A stretch of DNA of 45,358 nucleotides from an uncultured bacterium (GTDB lineage: Bacteria; Bacillota; Clostridia; Lachnospirales; Lachnospiraceae): the NCBI GenBank assembly GCA_947383005.1, contig CANDBT010000037.1:1-45358 (forward strand), in the 5' to 3' direction. A program made the position numbers and the translations under genes. Shown piece by piece: positions 33,329 through 42,417 of the stretch. A model generated the notes under the pieces. That model made no database searches and had not been told where the DNA came from. It was given only the letters and a program-made list of their open reading frames with translations. How positions within the stretch are numbered: the stretch's first letter is position 1; the number at the start of each line of letters is the position of its first letter.

Positions 33329-34846
33329 ATGGTGCAAGTAATGTTCGTGCAAGGACTGGAAACTGCAGGATGGTTGATAGGGCAGGCTATAGGGATTTGG
33401 AATTGGCTGATTGACAATATATTATTTATTAATATGTTTTTGTCTATAGTGATTGTTTTTTTTCAGAGACGGGATCCGAAAGCCGTATGGACTTGGCTTT
33501 TGATTCTTTATTTTATCCCTGTATTTGGTTTTTTCTTCTATTTGATTTTTGCTCAGGATTACCGCAAAAGCAAAATGTTCAGGGTTAAAGAGGTGGAAGA
33601 CCGTCTCAGATATTCGGCGAAAGGCCAGGAACAATTTATTAAAAACAGTTCATTTTATTTAGATGACCCGCTGGAGAAGGATTATGCTGATTTGGCTTGT
33701 TACAATTTGGAAGAAGGCGGTGCGGTACTGAGCCTGAATAATCAGGTGGAGATATTCACTGACGGTAAGAAGAAATTCGGTGATTTGTGTCAGGAAATGG
33801 CAAAGGCGAAGCGGTTTATCCATATTCAATATTATATTATCCGTGATGATGAGTTGTTTGCGTCTATGGTGCCGATTCTTAAAGAGCGGCAGAGCCAGGG
33901 GGTCGAGGTAAGGATTCTTTATGATGGCATGGGCGGGCGGTTTCTGCCTAAGCGCCGTTTAAAGGAGCTGAATCAGGCGGGAATCCAGGTGGCTTGTTTT
34001 TTCCCGCCTTTTTTGGGGCGACTCAATCTTCGTGTCAATTACCGGAACCATAGGAAAATTGTTGTTATAGATGGCCATATTGGTTATGTGGGCGGTTTTA
34101 ATGTGGGAAGGGAATATTTAGGGCTTAGTTCAAAGTTCGGCTATTGGAGAGATACTCATTTAAAACTCTATGGAGATGCGGTAATCAGCTTGCAGATTCG
34201 TTTTGCACTGGATTGGAATTATGCCAAAAAAGAAAACCTGTTTTTAGACAGCAGGTATTTTGCAGATTGCAGTAACTCTCATCCGGTTTTTCCGCAAAGG
34301 CTGGGTATTCAGATTATCGCCAGCGGTCCGGATTCTCCTCAGCGCCAAATCAGGGATAATTATTTGCGTTTATTCCATAAAGCCCGCCATCATATATATA
34401 TTCAAACCCCTTATTTTATCCCTGATGATGCTGTGCTGAGCGCATTGAAAATTGCTGCCAGTTCAGGTGTTGACGTGAGATTGATGATTCCCTGCAAACC
34501 GGATCATCCTTTTGTCTATTGGGCGACTTATTCTTATGTGGGGGAAATGATCAGCGCCGGCGCCCGGTGTTTTACTTACGAAAATGGATTTCTTCATGCT
34601 AAAGGAGTGATGGTAGACAGCAGAGTGAGCTGTTATGGTACGGCCAATATGGACATTCGCAGTTTTGAACTTAATTTTGAGGTAAATGCCACAATTTATG
34701 ACGAAGAGACAACACAAAGGCTGGAAGCGGCTTTTCTCAATGATCTAAATGTATGCCGGGAAGTGACGAAGGAAGTTTATGCGGCCCGGCCATTGGGAGT
34801 GCGGATGAAGGAACAGGTCAGCCGGCTGCTGTCCCCGCTTTTATAA
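33329..34846 (+). CDS. Cardiolipin synthase (phospholipase D family)
   Basis: Makes cardiolipin from two phosphatidylglycerols at the membrane. The 505-residue chain has two N-terminal helices (about 30-46 and 55-75) and two HKD motifs: His241-Lys243-Asp248 in NHRKIVVIDG and His423-Lys425-Asp430 in FLHAKGVMVD. Length and layout match Cls of Firmicutes. GGGGAG lies ahead of the ATG. It follows the DUF4250 gene by 32 bases and may be cotranscribed. Confidence 0.95.
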   Translation: MVQVMFVQGLETAGWLIGQAIGIWNWLIDNILFINMFLSIVIVFFQRRDPKAVWTWLLILYFIPVFGFFFYLIFAQDYRKSKMFRVKEVEDRLRYSAKGQEQFIKNSSFYLDDPLEKDYADLACYNLEEGGAVLSLNNQVEIFTDGKKKFGDLCQEMAKAKRFIHIQYYIIRDDELFASMVPILKERQSQGVEVRILYDGMGGRFLPKRRLKELNQAGIQVACFFPPFLGRLNLRVNYRNHRKIVVIDGHIGYVGGFNVGREYLGLSSKFGYWRDTHLKLYGDAVISLQIRFALDWNYAKKENLFLDSRYFADCSNSHPVFPQRLGIQIIASGPDSPQRQIRDNYLRLFHKARHHIYIQTPYFIPDDAVLSALKIAASSGVDVRLMIPCKPDHPFVYWATYSYVGEMISAGARCFTYENGFLHAKGVMVDSRVSCYGTANMDIRSFELNFEVNATIYDEETTQRLEAAFLNDLNVCREVTKEVYAARPLGVRMKEQVSRLLSPLL

Positions 34847-34911
34847 TTATAGGCTAAAGCTTTGTAAGAAAACAGGGAATATTTCAAGGTGTTTCTGCGC
34901 ACACTAGTGCC

Positions 34912-35349
34912 ATGAAACGATTAAAAAACCTAATGTTCAATTTTTTTAAATGCGGGGTCACAGGCTGGTGCCTCGAAGTGGTCTTCACTTCCGTGGAATC
35001 TATTATGATCCATGATTGGCGTCTTATTGGCCGGACTTCTTTGCTGATGTTTCCGATATACGGCATGGGCGCATTACTGGCTCCGATTGGCCATGCTGTG
35101 GACGGGTGGATTGGCCAGGAGCCATTGAGGAGGGCGGATGAGCTTGTGCGTCATGGCATGCTGTATATGGTGTTGATTTTTACCGCAGAATATTTATCCG
35201 GCATGTGGCTTAAGGCAAGGGGAATCTGTCCTTGGGACTATAGCGGGAGTTATACGGGAATCAATGGGCTTATTCGTCTTGATTTTGCACCATTGTGGTT
35301 TGCCACAGGATTATTGTTTGAACAAATTACAAAAAAGAAGGGCAGATGA
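34912..35349 (+). CDS. Small membrane protein, putative ABC-transporter type IV (CmpB-like) family
   Basis: A 145-residue protein with about four helices: FNFFKCGVTGWCLEVVFTSV, TSLLMFPIYGMGALLAPIG, MLYMVLIFTAEYLSGMWL and LDFAPLWFATGLLFEQI. The E-V-x(n)-R-T-S-L and WDYSGSYTGINGLIRLDFAPLW-type residues (split here as WDYSGSYTGINGLI and RLDFAPLW) match the family annotated as putative ABC transporter permease in Firmicutes, although no ATPase partner is present. The ribosome site is poor (AAGGTG about 20 bases upstream), so the start is uncertain. Confidence 0.75.
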   Translation: MKRLKNLMFNFFKCGVTGWCLEVVFTSVESIMIHDWRLIGRTSLLMFPIYGMGALLAPIGHAVDGWIGQEPLRRADELVRHGMLYMVLIFTAEYLSGMWLKARGICPWDYSGSYTGINGLIRLDFAPLWFATGLLFEQITKKKGR

Positions 35350-35372
35350 CTTGTTTTTGCTCTTCTTTTTTT
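35331..35372 (+). terminator. Intrinsic terminator of the small membrane protein gene
   Basis: AAAAAAGAAGGGCA (35331-35344) pairs with TGCTCTTCTTTTTT (35358-35371), one G-U pair, with its own T-rich 3' side. The left arm lies within the last codons of the gene. Confidence 0.75.
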
Positions 35373-35448
35373 ATATACTGATAAGAAATGGCCTGCGTTG
35401 CCGATTGACCGGACAGGGTCTATAATCGAATGGGAGAGGATAAGACAA

Positions 35449-36231
35449 ATGATACGTTTTTTATTGGTGGTTGCCGTGCTTCTTGGGTTCTTGGTAGCCA
35501 GCATTCCTCTGATTTTAGGGGAGTGGCTGGTGGCAAGGTTCGATAAGGAGAGACAGCAGCAGCACAGTTTGCGGATCGTCCAGGCGATGTTCCGTATGAT
35601 TTTCAGGCTGACCGGTTCCCGGCTGTCAATAAAAGGATGGGAGAATGTACCTGAGGGGGCGGTTTTGTTTGTGGGCAATCACCGGAGTTATTTTGATATC
35701 GTGGTGGGATATGCTGCGGTACCACGTCTGGCCGGATTTGTCGCAAAAGTGGAGATGACCAGATATCCGCTGTTGTCGGACTGGATGAGACTGGTTAATT
35801 GCCTGTTTTTGAACCGCAAAGATATCAAGGAGGGTTTAAAGACCATACTGGAAGGGATCGATAAGATCAAGCACGGAATCTGCCTGTGGATTTTTCCGGA
35901 AGGTACCCGCAATGAGAATGAAGATCCTATGGAGTTGCTTCCCTTTAAGGAAGGCAGCTTAAAGATTGCGGAGAAAAGCGGCTGTCCGGTAGTACCGGTG
36001 GCATTTACCGGAACGGCGGAGATTTTTGAAAAACATATTCCGTTTATGCGTCCGGCGCAGGTGACAATTGAGTTTGGGGAGCCAATTTATATCAAGCAGC
36101 TTCCGCCGGAGCTGAGGAAGCGTTCGGGAGCGTATACTCGTGACAAGATTATTGGTTTATTGGAAAAAGAACAACAGGTACGGAGGGTTGAACAAGGTGG
36201 ATTTACAGGAGAGCAGGGCCAGGCTGGATGA
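35449..36231 (+). CDS. 1-acyl-sn-glycerol-3-phosphate acyltransferase (PlsC family)
   Basis: Acylates lysophosphatidate in membrane lipid synthesis. The 260-residue protein has an N-terminal helix (1-24), the HX4D catalytic pair His78/Asp83 in NHRSYFD, and the glycerol-phosphate-binding FPEGTR motif at 149-154, with PVVPVAFTGT later. The ATG at 35449 has GGGAGAGGA 8 bases upstream, so I trim 17 codons from the open frame. The last 35 bases overlap the start of pheA. Confidence 0.93.
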   Translation: MIRFLLVVAVLLGFLVASIPLILGEWLVARFDKERQQQHSLRIVQAMFRMIFRLTGSRLSIKGWENVPEGAVLFVGNHRSYFDIVVGYAAVPRLAGFVAKVEMTRYPLLSDWMRLVNCLFLNRKDIKEGLKTILEGIDKIKHGICLWIFPEGTRNENEDPMELLPFKEGSLKIAEKSGCPVVPVAFTGTAEIFEKHIPFMRPAQVTIEFGEPIYIKQLPPELRKRSGAYTRDKIIGLLEKEQQVRRVEQGGFTGEQGQAG

Positions 36232-37324
36232 GATCGATCAGCAGTTGGTGCAGTTGTTTGAAGCAAGGATGAAGATTTGCGCGGATGTGGCAGATTATAA
36301 GATCGCTACGGGAAAGCCGGTTTATGACGGAGAGCGGGAAAAACAGAAACTGAATACGGTGGGCAGCATGGCCCATGGAGAATACAACCAAACGGCGATA
36401 AAGGAGCTGTTCAGTCAGATTATAGCTATCAGCCGCCGTTATCAATACGGCCTGCTGGCGCGGCATGGCAAAAAGGAAAACCTGGGTTTTACACAGGTAG
36501 AAAAACTTTCGGTAAAAGGGGCAAAAATTGTTTATCAGGGAGTAGAAGGAGCGTACAGCCATGCGGCAGCTTTGCAGTATTTTGGCCGGGAAGCAGATGC
36601 ATATCATGTTCTTACTTTTGAGGAGGCCATGCAGGAGGTGCAAAAGGGGCTGGCCGATTATGCGGTACTGCCAATCGAGAATTCATCTGCCGGAGCTGTT
36701 ATAGATAATTACGATTTGCAGGTCAAATATTCCAACTATATCGTGGCGGAAACGTTTCTCCCGGTAAGTCATGCGCTGTTGGGGCATGCAGAAGCACAGC
36801 TTTCTCAGATACGGACCGTGTTTTCCCATCCCCAGGCGTTGATGCAGTGCTCCAGGTTCTTTCATGATAATCCTCATATCCGTCAGATCAGCCTGGCGAA
36901 TACGGCACTGGCGGCCAGGAAGGTGGTGGAAGAGAATGATATATCCTGCGCTGCCATCGCCAGCCGGATTGCCGGTGAGCTTTATGGACTGAAGGTATTA
37001 AAGCCGGCGATTCAGGATAATTCGAATAATACTACCCGCTTTATTATTTTATCCAGCAGGCCCATATATCGAAGCGATGCGTCAAAGGTAAGCATTACTT
37101 TTGAGCTTCCCCATCGGTGTGGTACATTATACAATATCCTGGGACATTTTATTTTTAATGGATTAAATATGCGGATGATTGAGTCCCGTCCTATTCCGGG
37201 AAGAAGTTGGGAGTACCGGTTTTTTATTGATATTGAAGGAAATTTGAAAGATGAGCGGATTCACAACGCGCTTAAAGGGTGTGCAGAGGAAGCTTCAAAT
37301 CTACGGATATTAGGAAATTATTAA
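36197..37324 (+). CDS. pheA: Bifunctional chorismate mutase / prephenate dehydratase (P-protein)
   Basis: Carries chorismate to phenylpyruvate for phenylalanine synthesis. The 375-residue product has an AroQ-type chorismate mutase domain (about 1-90; ESRARLDEIDQQLVQLFEAR, VADYKIATGKPVYDGERE), a prephenate dehydratase domain (about 110-285; VYQGVEGAYSHAAALQYFG, LPIENSSAGAV, TRFIIL) and an ACT domain (about 295-375) with the ESRP feedback motif (MIESRPIPGRSWEYRFFID). The start is a GTG at 36197 with GGAGGG 9 bases upstream, inside plsC, so expression is probably coupled. Confidence 0.94.
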   Translation: MDLQESRARLDEIDQQLVQLFEARMKICADVADYKIATGKPVYDGEREKQKLNTVGSMAHGEYNQTAIKELFSQIIAISRRYQYGLLARHGKKENLGFTQVEKLSVKGAKIVYQGVEGAYSHAAALQYFGREADAYHVLTFEEAMQEVQKGLADYAVLPIENSSAGAVIDNYDLQVKYSNYIVAETFLPVSHALLGHAEAQLSQIRTVFSHPQALMQCSRFFHDNPHIRQISLANTALAARKVVEENDISCAAIASRIAGELYGLKVLKPAIQDNSNNTTRFIILSSRPIYRSDASKVSITFELPHRCGTLYNILGHFIFNGLNMRMIESRPIPGRSWEYRFFIDIEGNLKDERIHNALKGCAEEASNLRILGNY

Positions 37325-37357
37325 AAGTATAAAAATAAAAGGGAGGAGTGAAGCAAA

Positions 37358-38914
37358 ATGGTGCGCACATTTGCGGCGATCGATGTAGGATCTTCCGATT
37401 TGGAGATGGAAATATATGAATTGTCAGACAAATTTGGCATTCGGCCCATTGATCAAATCCGGTACCCGATTAATTTGGGGAAAGACGTGTATACCCACGG
37501 GAAGATCAGTTATCATTTGGTGGATGAGATGTGCAGGATTCTGAGCGAATTTGCCCGTATAATGGAAGAATATCAGGTAGAGGGGTATCGGGCTTACGGA
37601 ACGAATGTGCTTCGTGAGGCTCAGAATAACCGGATAGTGATAGACCAGGTTCATGTGCGGTCGGGGATTGATATTCGGATTATCAGCAATTCCGAGCAGC
37701 GTTTTATCAGTTACAAAGCGATTGCCTACAAAGAGGCCGAATTCCAGAAGGTTATCCAGAAGGGAACGGCGATATTAGATGTGGGTAATGGGAGTACGCA
37801 GATTTCTCTGTTTGATAAAGATTCACTGGTATCAACCCAGAATTTGCCTCTGGGGGTAATCCGCTTGCGGGAAATGATGACTCATATGAAAACCACCACA
37901 GAAAAAGAGCACCAACTGGTGCAGGAGCTTGTGGATAATGAATTGCTGACTTTCCGCAAGATTTATCTTAAAGACAAAGATATCAAAAATTTAATCGGTA
38001 TTGGCAAAGTAACCTTGATTATGTACAATCGGATTATCGGCGGCGAAAATAAGCGGGATCGGATTTCGGTGGAGGAGTTTGACCGCTTTTATCAAAAGCT
38101 GAGCCGGATGACCTTGGATCAATTGGAAGATACGTTTGAGGTCAATGCCGATTACGCGTTATTACTGTTCCCGGCAGCGACAATTATCCGCCAGGTGCTG
38201 GGAATTACCGGTGCGGAAAATATCTGGGTGCCGGGAACCAGGATGCTGGATGGTATTGCGGCGGAATATGCGGAAGAGCGGAAGATTTTAAAATTTAATC
38301 ATAATTTTTCCAACGATATTATTGTCGCTTCCCGTAATGTGGCGAAACGTTATAAATGCCATATGCCTCATGTCCAGGCTGTGGAATCATTTGCCCTGCA
38401 GGTGTTTGACAGCTTGAAAAAGCTGCACGGGCTGAAGGCTAGAGAACGTCTGCTTTTGCAGATTGCGGCGGATTTGCATTCCTGTGGCAAATTTGTGACT
38501 ATGCGGAATGCTACGGAGTATGCGTATGATATCATTATGGCTACGGAGATTATCGGATTGTCTCATTTAGACAGAGAAATCGTAGCGAATGTGGTACGTT
38601 ATCATTTGCAGGCTTTTCAATATAATGACATTCAGATTTCTGCGAAACCGACAAGAAGCACCCGTTTGACCACTACAGATAATCTGACTTTGACCGTAGC
38701 CAAATTGACTGCTATTTTACGGTTGGCCAATTCTATGGACAGGAGCCATAGAAATAAGCTGGCCGGATGCAGGGTTGCCATTAAGGAAGATAAGCTGGTG
38801 ATTACCACAAATTATGCTGGAGATTTAATGTTGGAAGCTTTATCTATTGAGGAGAAGGCGGATTTCTTTGAAGAAATATATGGGATACGTCCAATATTAA
38901 AGCAGAAAAAATAG
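37358..38914 (+). CDS. Ppx/GppA family exopolyphosphatase
   Basis: A 518-residue actin-fold phosphatase that releases phosphate from polyphosphate or ppGpp pentaphosphate. N-terminal motifs are FAAIDVGSSDLEMEIYE and AILDVGNGSTQISLFD, the second being the phosphate-binding loop (usually DIGGGSTE; here the middle Gly is Asn). A C-terminal HD-like helical domain (about 310-500; LLLQIAADLHSCGKFV, VVRYHLQAF) makes it the long form. GGGAGGAG precedes the ATG. It is followed after 61 bases by ppk1, a polyphosphate synthesis/degradation pair. Confidence 0.9.
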   Translation: MVRTFAAIDVGSSDLEMEIYELSDKFGIRPIDQIRYPINLGKDVYTHGKISYHLVDEMCRILSEFARIMEEYQVEGYRAYGTNVLREAQNNRIVIDQVHVRSGIDIRIISNSEQRFISYKAIAYKEAEFQKVIQKGTAILDVGNGSTQISLFDKDSLVSTQNLPLGVIRLREMMTHMKTTTEKEHQLVQELVDNELLTFRKIYLKDKDIKNLIGIGKVTLIMYNRIIGGENKRDRISVEEFDRFYQKLSRMTLDQLEDTFEVNADYALLLFPAATIIRQVLGITGAENIWVPGTRMLDGIAAEYAEERKILKFNHNFSNDIIVASRNVAKRYKCHMPHVQAVESFALQVFDSLKKLHGLKARERLLLQIAADLHSCGKFVTMRNATEYAYDIIMATEIIGLSHLDREIVANVVRYHLQAFQYNDIQISAKPTRSTRLTTTDNLTLTVAKLTAILRLANSMDRSHRNKLAGCRVAIKEDKLVITTNYAGDLMLEALSIEEKADFFEEIYGIRPILKQKK

Positions 38915-38975
38915 TAACGTGGAATTTGAACTGCTACAAAAAATAAGGGCATAGGAAAAGGCATGGAGGCAAGTT

Positions 38976-41114
38976 ATGGCAGAAACAGAAAATAACTATA
39001 CGAATCCCGCTAATTATGTAAATCGTGAATTAAGCTGGCTTGAGTTCAATTATCGGATATTGAATGAAGCCAGAGACAAGACGAATCCATTGTTTGAGCG
39101 TCTGAAGTTTTTAAGCATCACCGAGTCAAACCTGGATGAATTCTTTATGGTACGGGTGGCATCGTTAAAGGATCAGGTACATGCAAAATATAAAAAGCCG
39201 GATATCGCCGGGCTGAGGGCGGAGGAACAGTTGGAGCTGATCTCAAAAAAGACGCATGACCTGGTCAATCAGCAATATATAACTTATGGGCGTTCGCTGC
39301 TGCCGGCTATGAGGCAGCTTGGCTTGTGGGTAGTCTGTGCCCATGAAGATTTGACAGAGGAGGAACAGCGGTTTGTGGATGAATTTTTCCGTCAGGATGT
39401 TTATCCGGTGCTGACGCCCATGGCAGTGGATTCCTCCCGCCCGTTCCCCCTTATCCGCAATAAATCGCTGAATATTGCCGCTTTGGTGCAAAAGAAGGAC
39501 AATGACAAAGAAGACTTGGAATTTGCCATGGTGCAGGTACCGTCAGTTCTGCCGCGGATAGTGGAGTTACCGGAGGGTAAAGACGGGGAGCGACGGGTCA
39601 TTTTGTTGGAAGAAATTATTGAACGGAATATTCATGAGCTGTTTTTGAATTATCATATTGTGAGCGCTCACCCATTCCGAATTATGCGTAATGCAGATTT
39701 TACCCTCGATGAAGACGAAGTGGAAGATTTATTGGAGGAGATTAAGAAACAACTGAAAAAGCGCCAGTGGGGAGAGGTTATTCGTCTTGAGGTGGAGAAC
39801 CGGATGGATAAGCGTTTGTTGAAAATCCTTAAGAAAGAGCTTTCCGTAGGGAGTGAGGATATTTATGAAATAGACGGCCCGCTGGATCTGACTTTTTTGA
39901 TGAAGATGTATGGGATGGAAGGCTTTGATTATTTGAAGGCTCCATCTTACACTCCTCAGCCGGTTCCCGAACTGATGAACGATGACGATATTTTTACCAA
40001 TATTCAGAAGGGTGATATTTTGCTGCATCATCCTTACCAGACATTTGACCCTGTAGTGGATTTTGTCCGCCAGGCGGCCAGAGATCCGAATGTGCTGGCT
40101 ATCAAGCAGACTTTATACCGGGTCAGCGGGCATTCGCCTATTGTAGCGGCATTGGCCGAAGCGGCGGATAACGGTAAGCAGGTATCTGTGCTGGTGGAAT
40201 TGAAGGCGAGATTTGACGAAGAAAATAATATCAACTGGGCCAACAAACTTGAGAAAGTGGGTTGTCATGTGATCTATGGATTGGTAGGATTGAAGACCCA
40301 CTGTAAAATCACTTTAGTTGTGCGCAAGGAAGAGGACGGCATTCGCCGATATGTCCATTTGGGTACTGGTAACTATAATGATTCTACTGCAAAGCTTTAT
40401 ACGGACTGCGGTTTGATGACCTGCAATCCCAAGATAGGCCAGGATGCCACAGCGGTATTTAATATGCTTTCCGGCTATTCGGAGCCGCCGACATGGAATA
40501 AATTGTCTCTGGCGCCTTTGTGGCTCAGAAGTAAATTTGTCAAAATGATCCGCCGTGAGACAGAGCATGCCCGCGCCGGGCATAAGGCTCATATTATGGC
40601 AAAAATGAATTCTCTTTGTGATAAGGAGATAATTTCCAACCTTTACGAGGCTTCTTGTGCCGGGGTAAAAATTGAACTGGTGGTGCGGGGGATTTGCTGT
40701 TTGAAAGCCGGAGTGCCAGGGCTGAGCGAAAATATCTGCGTTCATTCCATCATAGGCAATTTCCTGGAACATGCCCGGATATTCTATTTTGAAAATGACG
40801 GCAGCCAGGAGGTCTTTATGGGAAGTGCGGACTGGATGCCCAGAAATTTAGATAAACGGGTGGAGATATTATTCCCTGTGGAGGATCCGGAGCTGAAGCA
40901 AAAAGTAATCCATATTCTTAAAGTTCAGCTAAAAGACAACGTAAAAGCACATATTCTGCAGCCGGATGGTTCTTATGAAAAAATCGACAAGCGTGGGAAA
41001 GCCTTGGTGTTGGCTCAGAATCAATTTTGCCTGGAGGCGGTTGAGATGGCGAAGCAGCACGAGGAAAAATGGGATATTTATGATACCCGCAGATTTACTC
41101 CGTCAGAGCCATAG
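38976..41114 (+). CDS. ppk1: Polyphosphate kinase 1
   Basis: Polymerises the gamma phosphate of ATP into polyphosphate. The 712-residue length and domain order fit PPK1: N-terminal domain (NRELSWLEFNYRILNEARD, ESNLDEFFMVRVASL), head domain, and two PLD-like C-terminal domains. The phosphorylated histidine is His461 in HLGTGNYND, and the second catalytic His is His442 in GLKTHCK. GGAGG precedes the ATG. Confidence 0.96.
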   Translation: MAETENNYTNPANYVNRELSWLEFNYRILNEARDKTNPLFERLKFLSITESNLDEFFMVRVASLKDQVHAKYKKPDIAGLRAEEQLELISKKTHDLVNQQYITYGRSLLPAMRQLGLWVVCAHEDLTEEEQRFVDEFFRQDVYPVLTPMAVDSSRPFPLIRNKSLNIAALVQKKDNDKEDLEFAMVQVPSVLPRIVELPEGKDGERRVILLEEIIERNIHELFLNYHIVSAHPFRIMRNADFTLDEDEVEDLLEEIKKQLKKRQWGEVIRLEVENRMDKRLLKILKKELSVGSEDIYEIDGPLDLTFLMKMYGMEGFDYLKAPSYTPQPVPELMNDDDIFTNIQKGDILLHHPYQTFDPVVDFVRQAARDPNVLAIKQTLYRVSGHSPIVAALAEAADNGKQVSVLVELKARFDEENNINWANKLEKVGCHVIYGLVGLKTHCKITLVVRKEEDGIRRYVHLGTGNYNDSTAKLYTDCGLMTCNPKIGQDATAVFNMLSGYSEPPTWNKLSLAPLWLRSKFVKMIRRETEHARAGHKAHIMAKMNSLCDKEIISNLYEASCAGVKIELVVRGICCLKAGVPGLSENICVHSIIGNFLEHARIFYFENDGSQEVFMGSADWMPRNLDKRVEILFPVEDPELKQKVIHILKVQLKDNVKAHILQPDGSYEKIDKRGKALVLAQNQFCLEAVEMAKQHEEKWDIYDTRRFTPSEP

Positions 41115-41139
41115 TGGGCTGTCCCGGAGATGTCTAAGC

Positions 41140-41167
41140 TTGACAAACTTCTTTTTTATGCTATACT
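41140..41167 (+). promoter_or_regulatory. Sigma-A promoter of the preQ1-queT transcript
   Basis: TTGACA (41140-41145) and TATACT (41162-41167) are 16 bases apart, both close to consensus. The transcript would start near 41174 and carry a leader of about 140 bases with two structured parts. Confidence 0.75.
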
Positions 41168-41188
41168 TATTGAGTTAAAATCCCATAT

Positions 41189-41244
41189 CAGATGGACATC
41201 GGATGCTTATTGCCGGTATAGACGGGCAAGAGGATGTCTATCTG
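41189..41244 (+). other. Leader hairpin upstream of the preQ1 aptamer
   Basis: CAGATGGACATC (41189-41200) pairs with GATGTCTATCTG (41233-41244), 12 bp with one G-U pair, and encloses a smaller stem TTGCC/GGCAA. It lies between promoter and aptamer and has no U-tract. Its role is unknown. Confidence 0.55.
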
Positions 41245-41264
41245 GACTGTTGTATTTAAATAAT

Positions 41265-41307
41265 GGTGAGTTCGAGACCTTCCTCACCTAAAACAAAACT
41301 AAAGGAG
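41265..41307 (+). ncRNA. preQ1 riboswitch, class I, translational
   Basis: P1 is GGTGAG (41265-41270) with CTCACC (41283-41288). The loop TTCGAGACCTTC and the tail TAAAACAAAACTAAAGG follow the class I layout (stem, C-rich loop, A-rich tail). Loop bases CCTT can pair with AAGG of the ribosome site at 41301-41307, the pseudoknot that would hide the site when preQ1 is bound. The next gene is a queuosine-precursor transporter, which fits. Confidence 0.78.
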
Positions 41308-41316
41308 CGTATTAAA

Positions 41317-41823
41317 ATGAAAAACAAATCAATGAAAACCGTGTACTTTCTGACCTATGCTTCGGCCATTGCGGCTATTTATGTAGCTTTAGTGGCTGCG
41401 TTTGCGCCGGTGTCTTTCGGTCCGGTGCAGTTCAGGATTGCGGAATCGCTGTGCATTCTTGCTTTTTTTACACCGGCAGCAATTCCGGGGCTGTTTATTG
41501 GCTGCCTGCTGTCTAATCTGATTTGCGGTGCGGCGGTACTGGATGTGATATTCGGCAGCTTGGCCACTTTGATCGGCGCTGTAGGCTCTTATGGGCTGCG
41601 TAAGCATAAATGGCTGGTGTGTGTTCCGCCTATCGTATCGAATACGATAATTATCCCCTGGGTACTTCGATATGCTTATGGGTCAGAAGACATGATTTGG
41701 TTTGCTATGGTGACTGTCGGCATTGGTGAGATTTTGGCTGTCGGCGTACTGGGAAATATGTTGTTGGCGGTTTTGGAGCGCTACAAGGGAGCTGTGTTTG
41801 GGAAAGAGGCTGTGCAGAGATAG
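41317..41823 (+). CDS. queT: Queuosine precursor ECF transporter S component QueT
   Basis: Membrane substrate-binding subunit for a queuosine precursor (such as preQ1 or queuine), used with a shared ECF module. The 168-residue protein has about five or six helices and the QueT pattern AIAAIYVALVAAFAPVSFGP, VQFRIAESLCILAFFTP, AIPGLFIGCLLSNLICG and LDVIFGSLATLIGA. The ATG at 41317 has AAAGGAG 9 bases upstream, part of the preQ1 riboswitch. Confidence 0.94.
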   Translation: MKNKSMKTVYFLTYASAIAAIYVALVAAFAPVSFGPVQFRIAESLCILAFFTPAAIPGLFIGCLLSNLICGAAVLDVIFGSLATLIGAVGSYGLRKHKWLVCVPPIVSNTIIIPWVLRYAYGSEDMIWFAMVTVGIGEILAVGVLGNMLLAVLERYKGAVFGKEAVQR

Positions 41824-41847
41824 GCATTAAACATAATAGATGAGATA

Positions 41848-41920
41848 AAATAAATCGCGGCGGTATCGGATCAAAAGAGTTTTAAGGCTTTTGTATCCAA
41901 TGCCGCCGCGATTTATTTTT
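41848..41920. terminator. Very large bidirectional terminator between convergent genes
   Basis: A 19-bp outer stem (41848-41866 with 41900-41918, one G-U pair) with A-rich left and T-rich right flanks encloses a second stem, GGAT-CAAAAG with CTTTTG-ATCC. It works in both directions, for queT and the leftward small membrane protein, whose stop codon starts at its edge. Confidence 0.85.
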
Positions 41921-42386
41921 AAAGCATTTCCATGTATGCCAAGAGCTGATCGAACAAATCAAGGCCAATATAAATCAGAACACCTAGAATAATTGCCGTA
42001 ATAATAAAGAATACCAATTTATAGAGCAGATAGGCTCTGGCAAAACTTCTCCGATCGGTATTTTTTTTGCTGTAGGCCAAATAGAACAGGTAAATCCAGC
42101 CAACAAGCGGAATATTCATACACATAAAAGTTAAGAACCAATATCGTACGGGAGACTCGCCTTTATATGCTTTAGGTTTGGCCGGTTTAGGCTTTCCTGG
42201 TTTTTTCTTTTCCGTTTTATTCTGTTTTGGTTTATTTTTTTTATTTTGTTCCGGCGCAGAAGAAGGTTTGAGGGGCACGTTTCTGGGCAGATCGGGTAAA
42301 GGGGGGATGCCGTTATCGGGCTGTCCTCCCGTCAGAGAACTTTGAAGCTGGCTTTTATTTATGTCAGAATAATTTGTTCGGTTCAT
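41919..42386 (-). CDS. Hypothetical cationic two-helix membrane protein
   Basis: I do not recognise a family. The 155 residues comprise a polar, Pro-rich N-terminus (1-45), a very basic Lys/Pro/Asn stretch (about 46-76; NKKNKPKQNKTEKKKPGKPK), and two hydrophobic helices (YWFLTFMCMNIPLVGWIYLF and LVFFIITAIILGVLIYIG). AGGAGGACC lies before the ATG. It follows the class A PBP gene by 31 bases in the same direction, so it is probably in its operon and may act at the membrane-wall interface, with the cationic arm in the cytoplasm contacting lipids, nucleic acid or acidic partners. Confidence 0.75.
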   Translation of the reverse strand: MNRTNYSDINKSQLQSSLTGGQPDNGIPPLPDLPRNVPLKPSSAPEQNKKNKPKQNKTEKKKPGKPKPAKPKAYKGESPVRYWFLTFMCMNIPLVGWIYLFYLAYSKKNTDRRSFARAYLLYKLVFFIITAIILGVLIYIGLDLFDQLLAYMEML

Positions 42387-42417
42387 AGGGGTCCTCCTGC
42401 GTTGATATCGTGTCTTC

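Noticed and set aside
41265-41290. GTTCGAGAC resembling a tRNA T-loop
   Set aside because: The five bases either side do not form a T-stem and no acceptor or anticodon arm is present. The segment fits the preQ1 aptamer.
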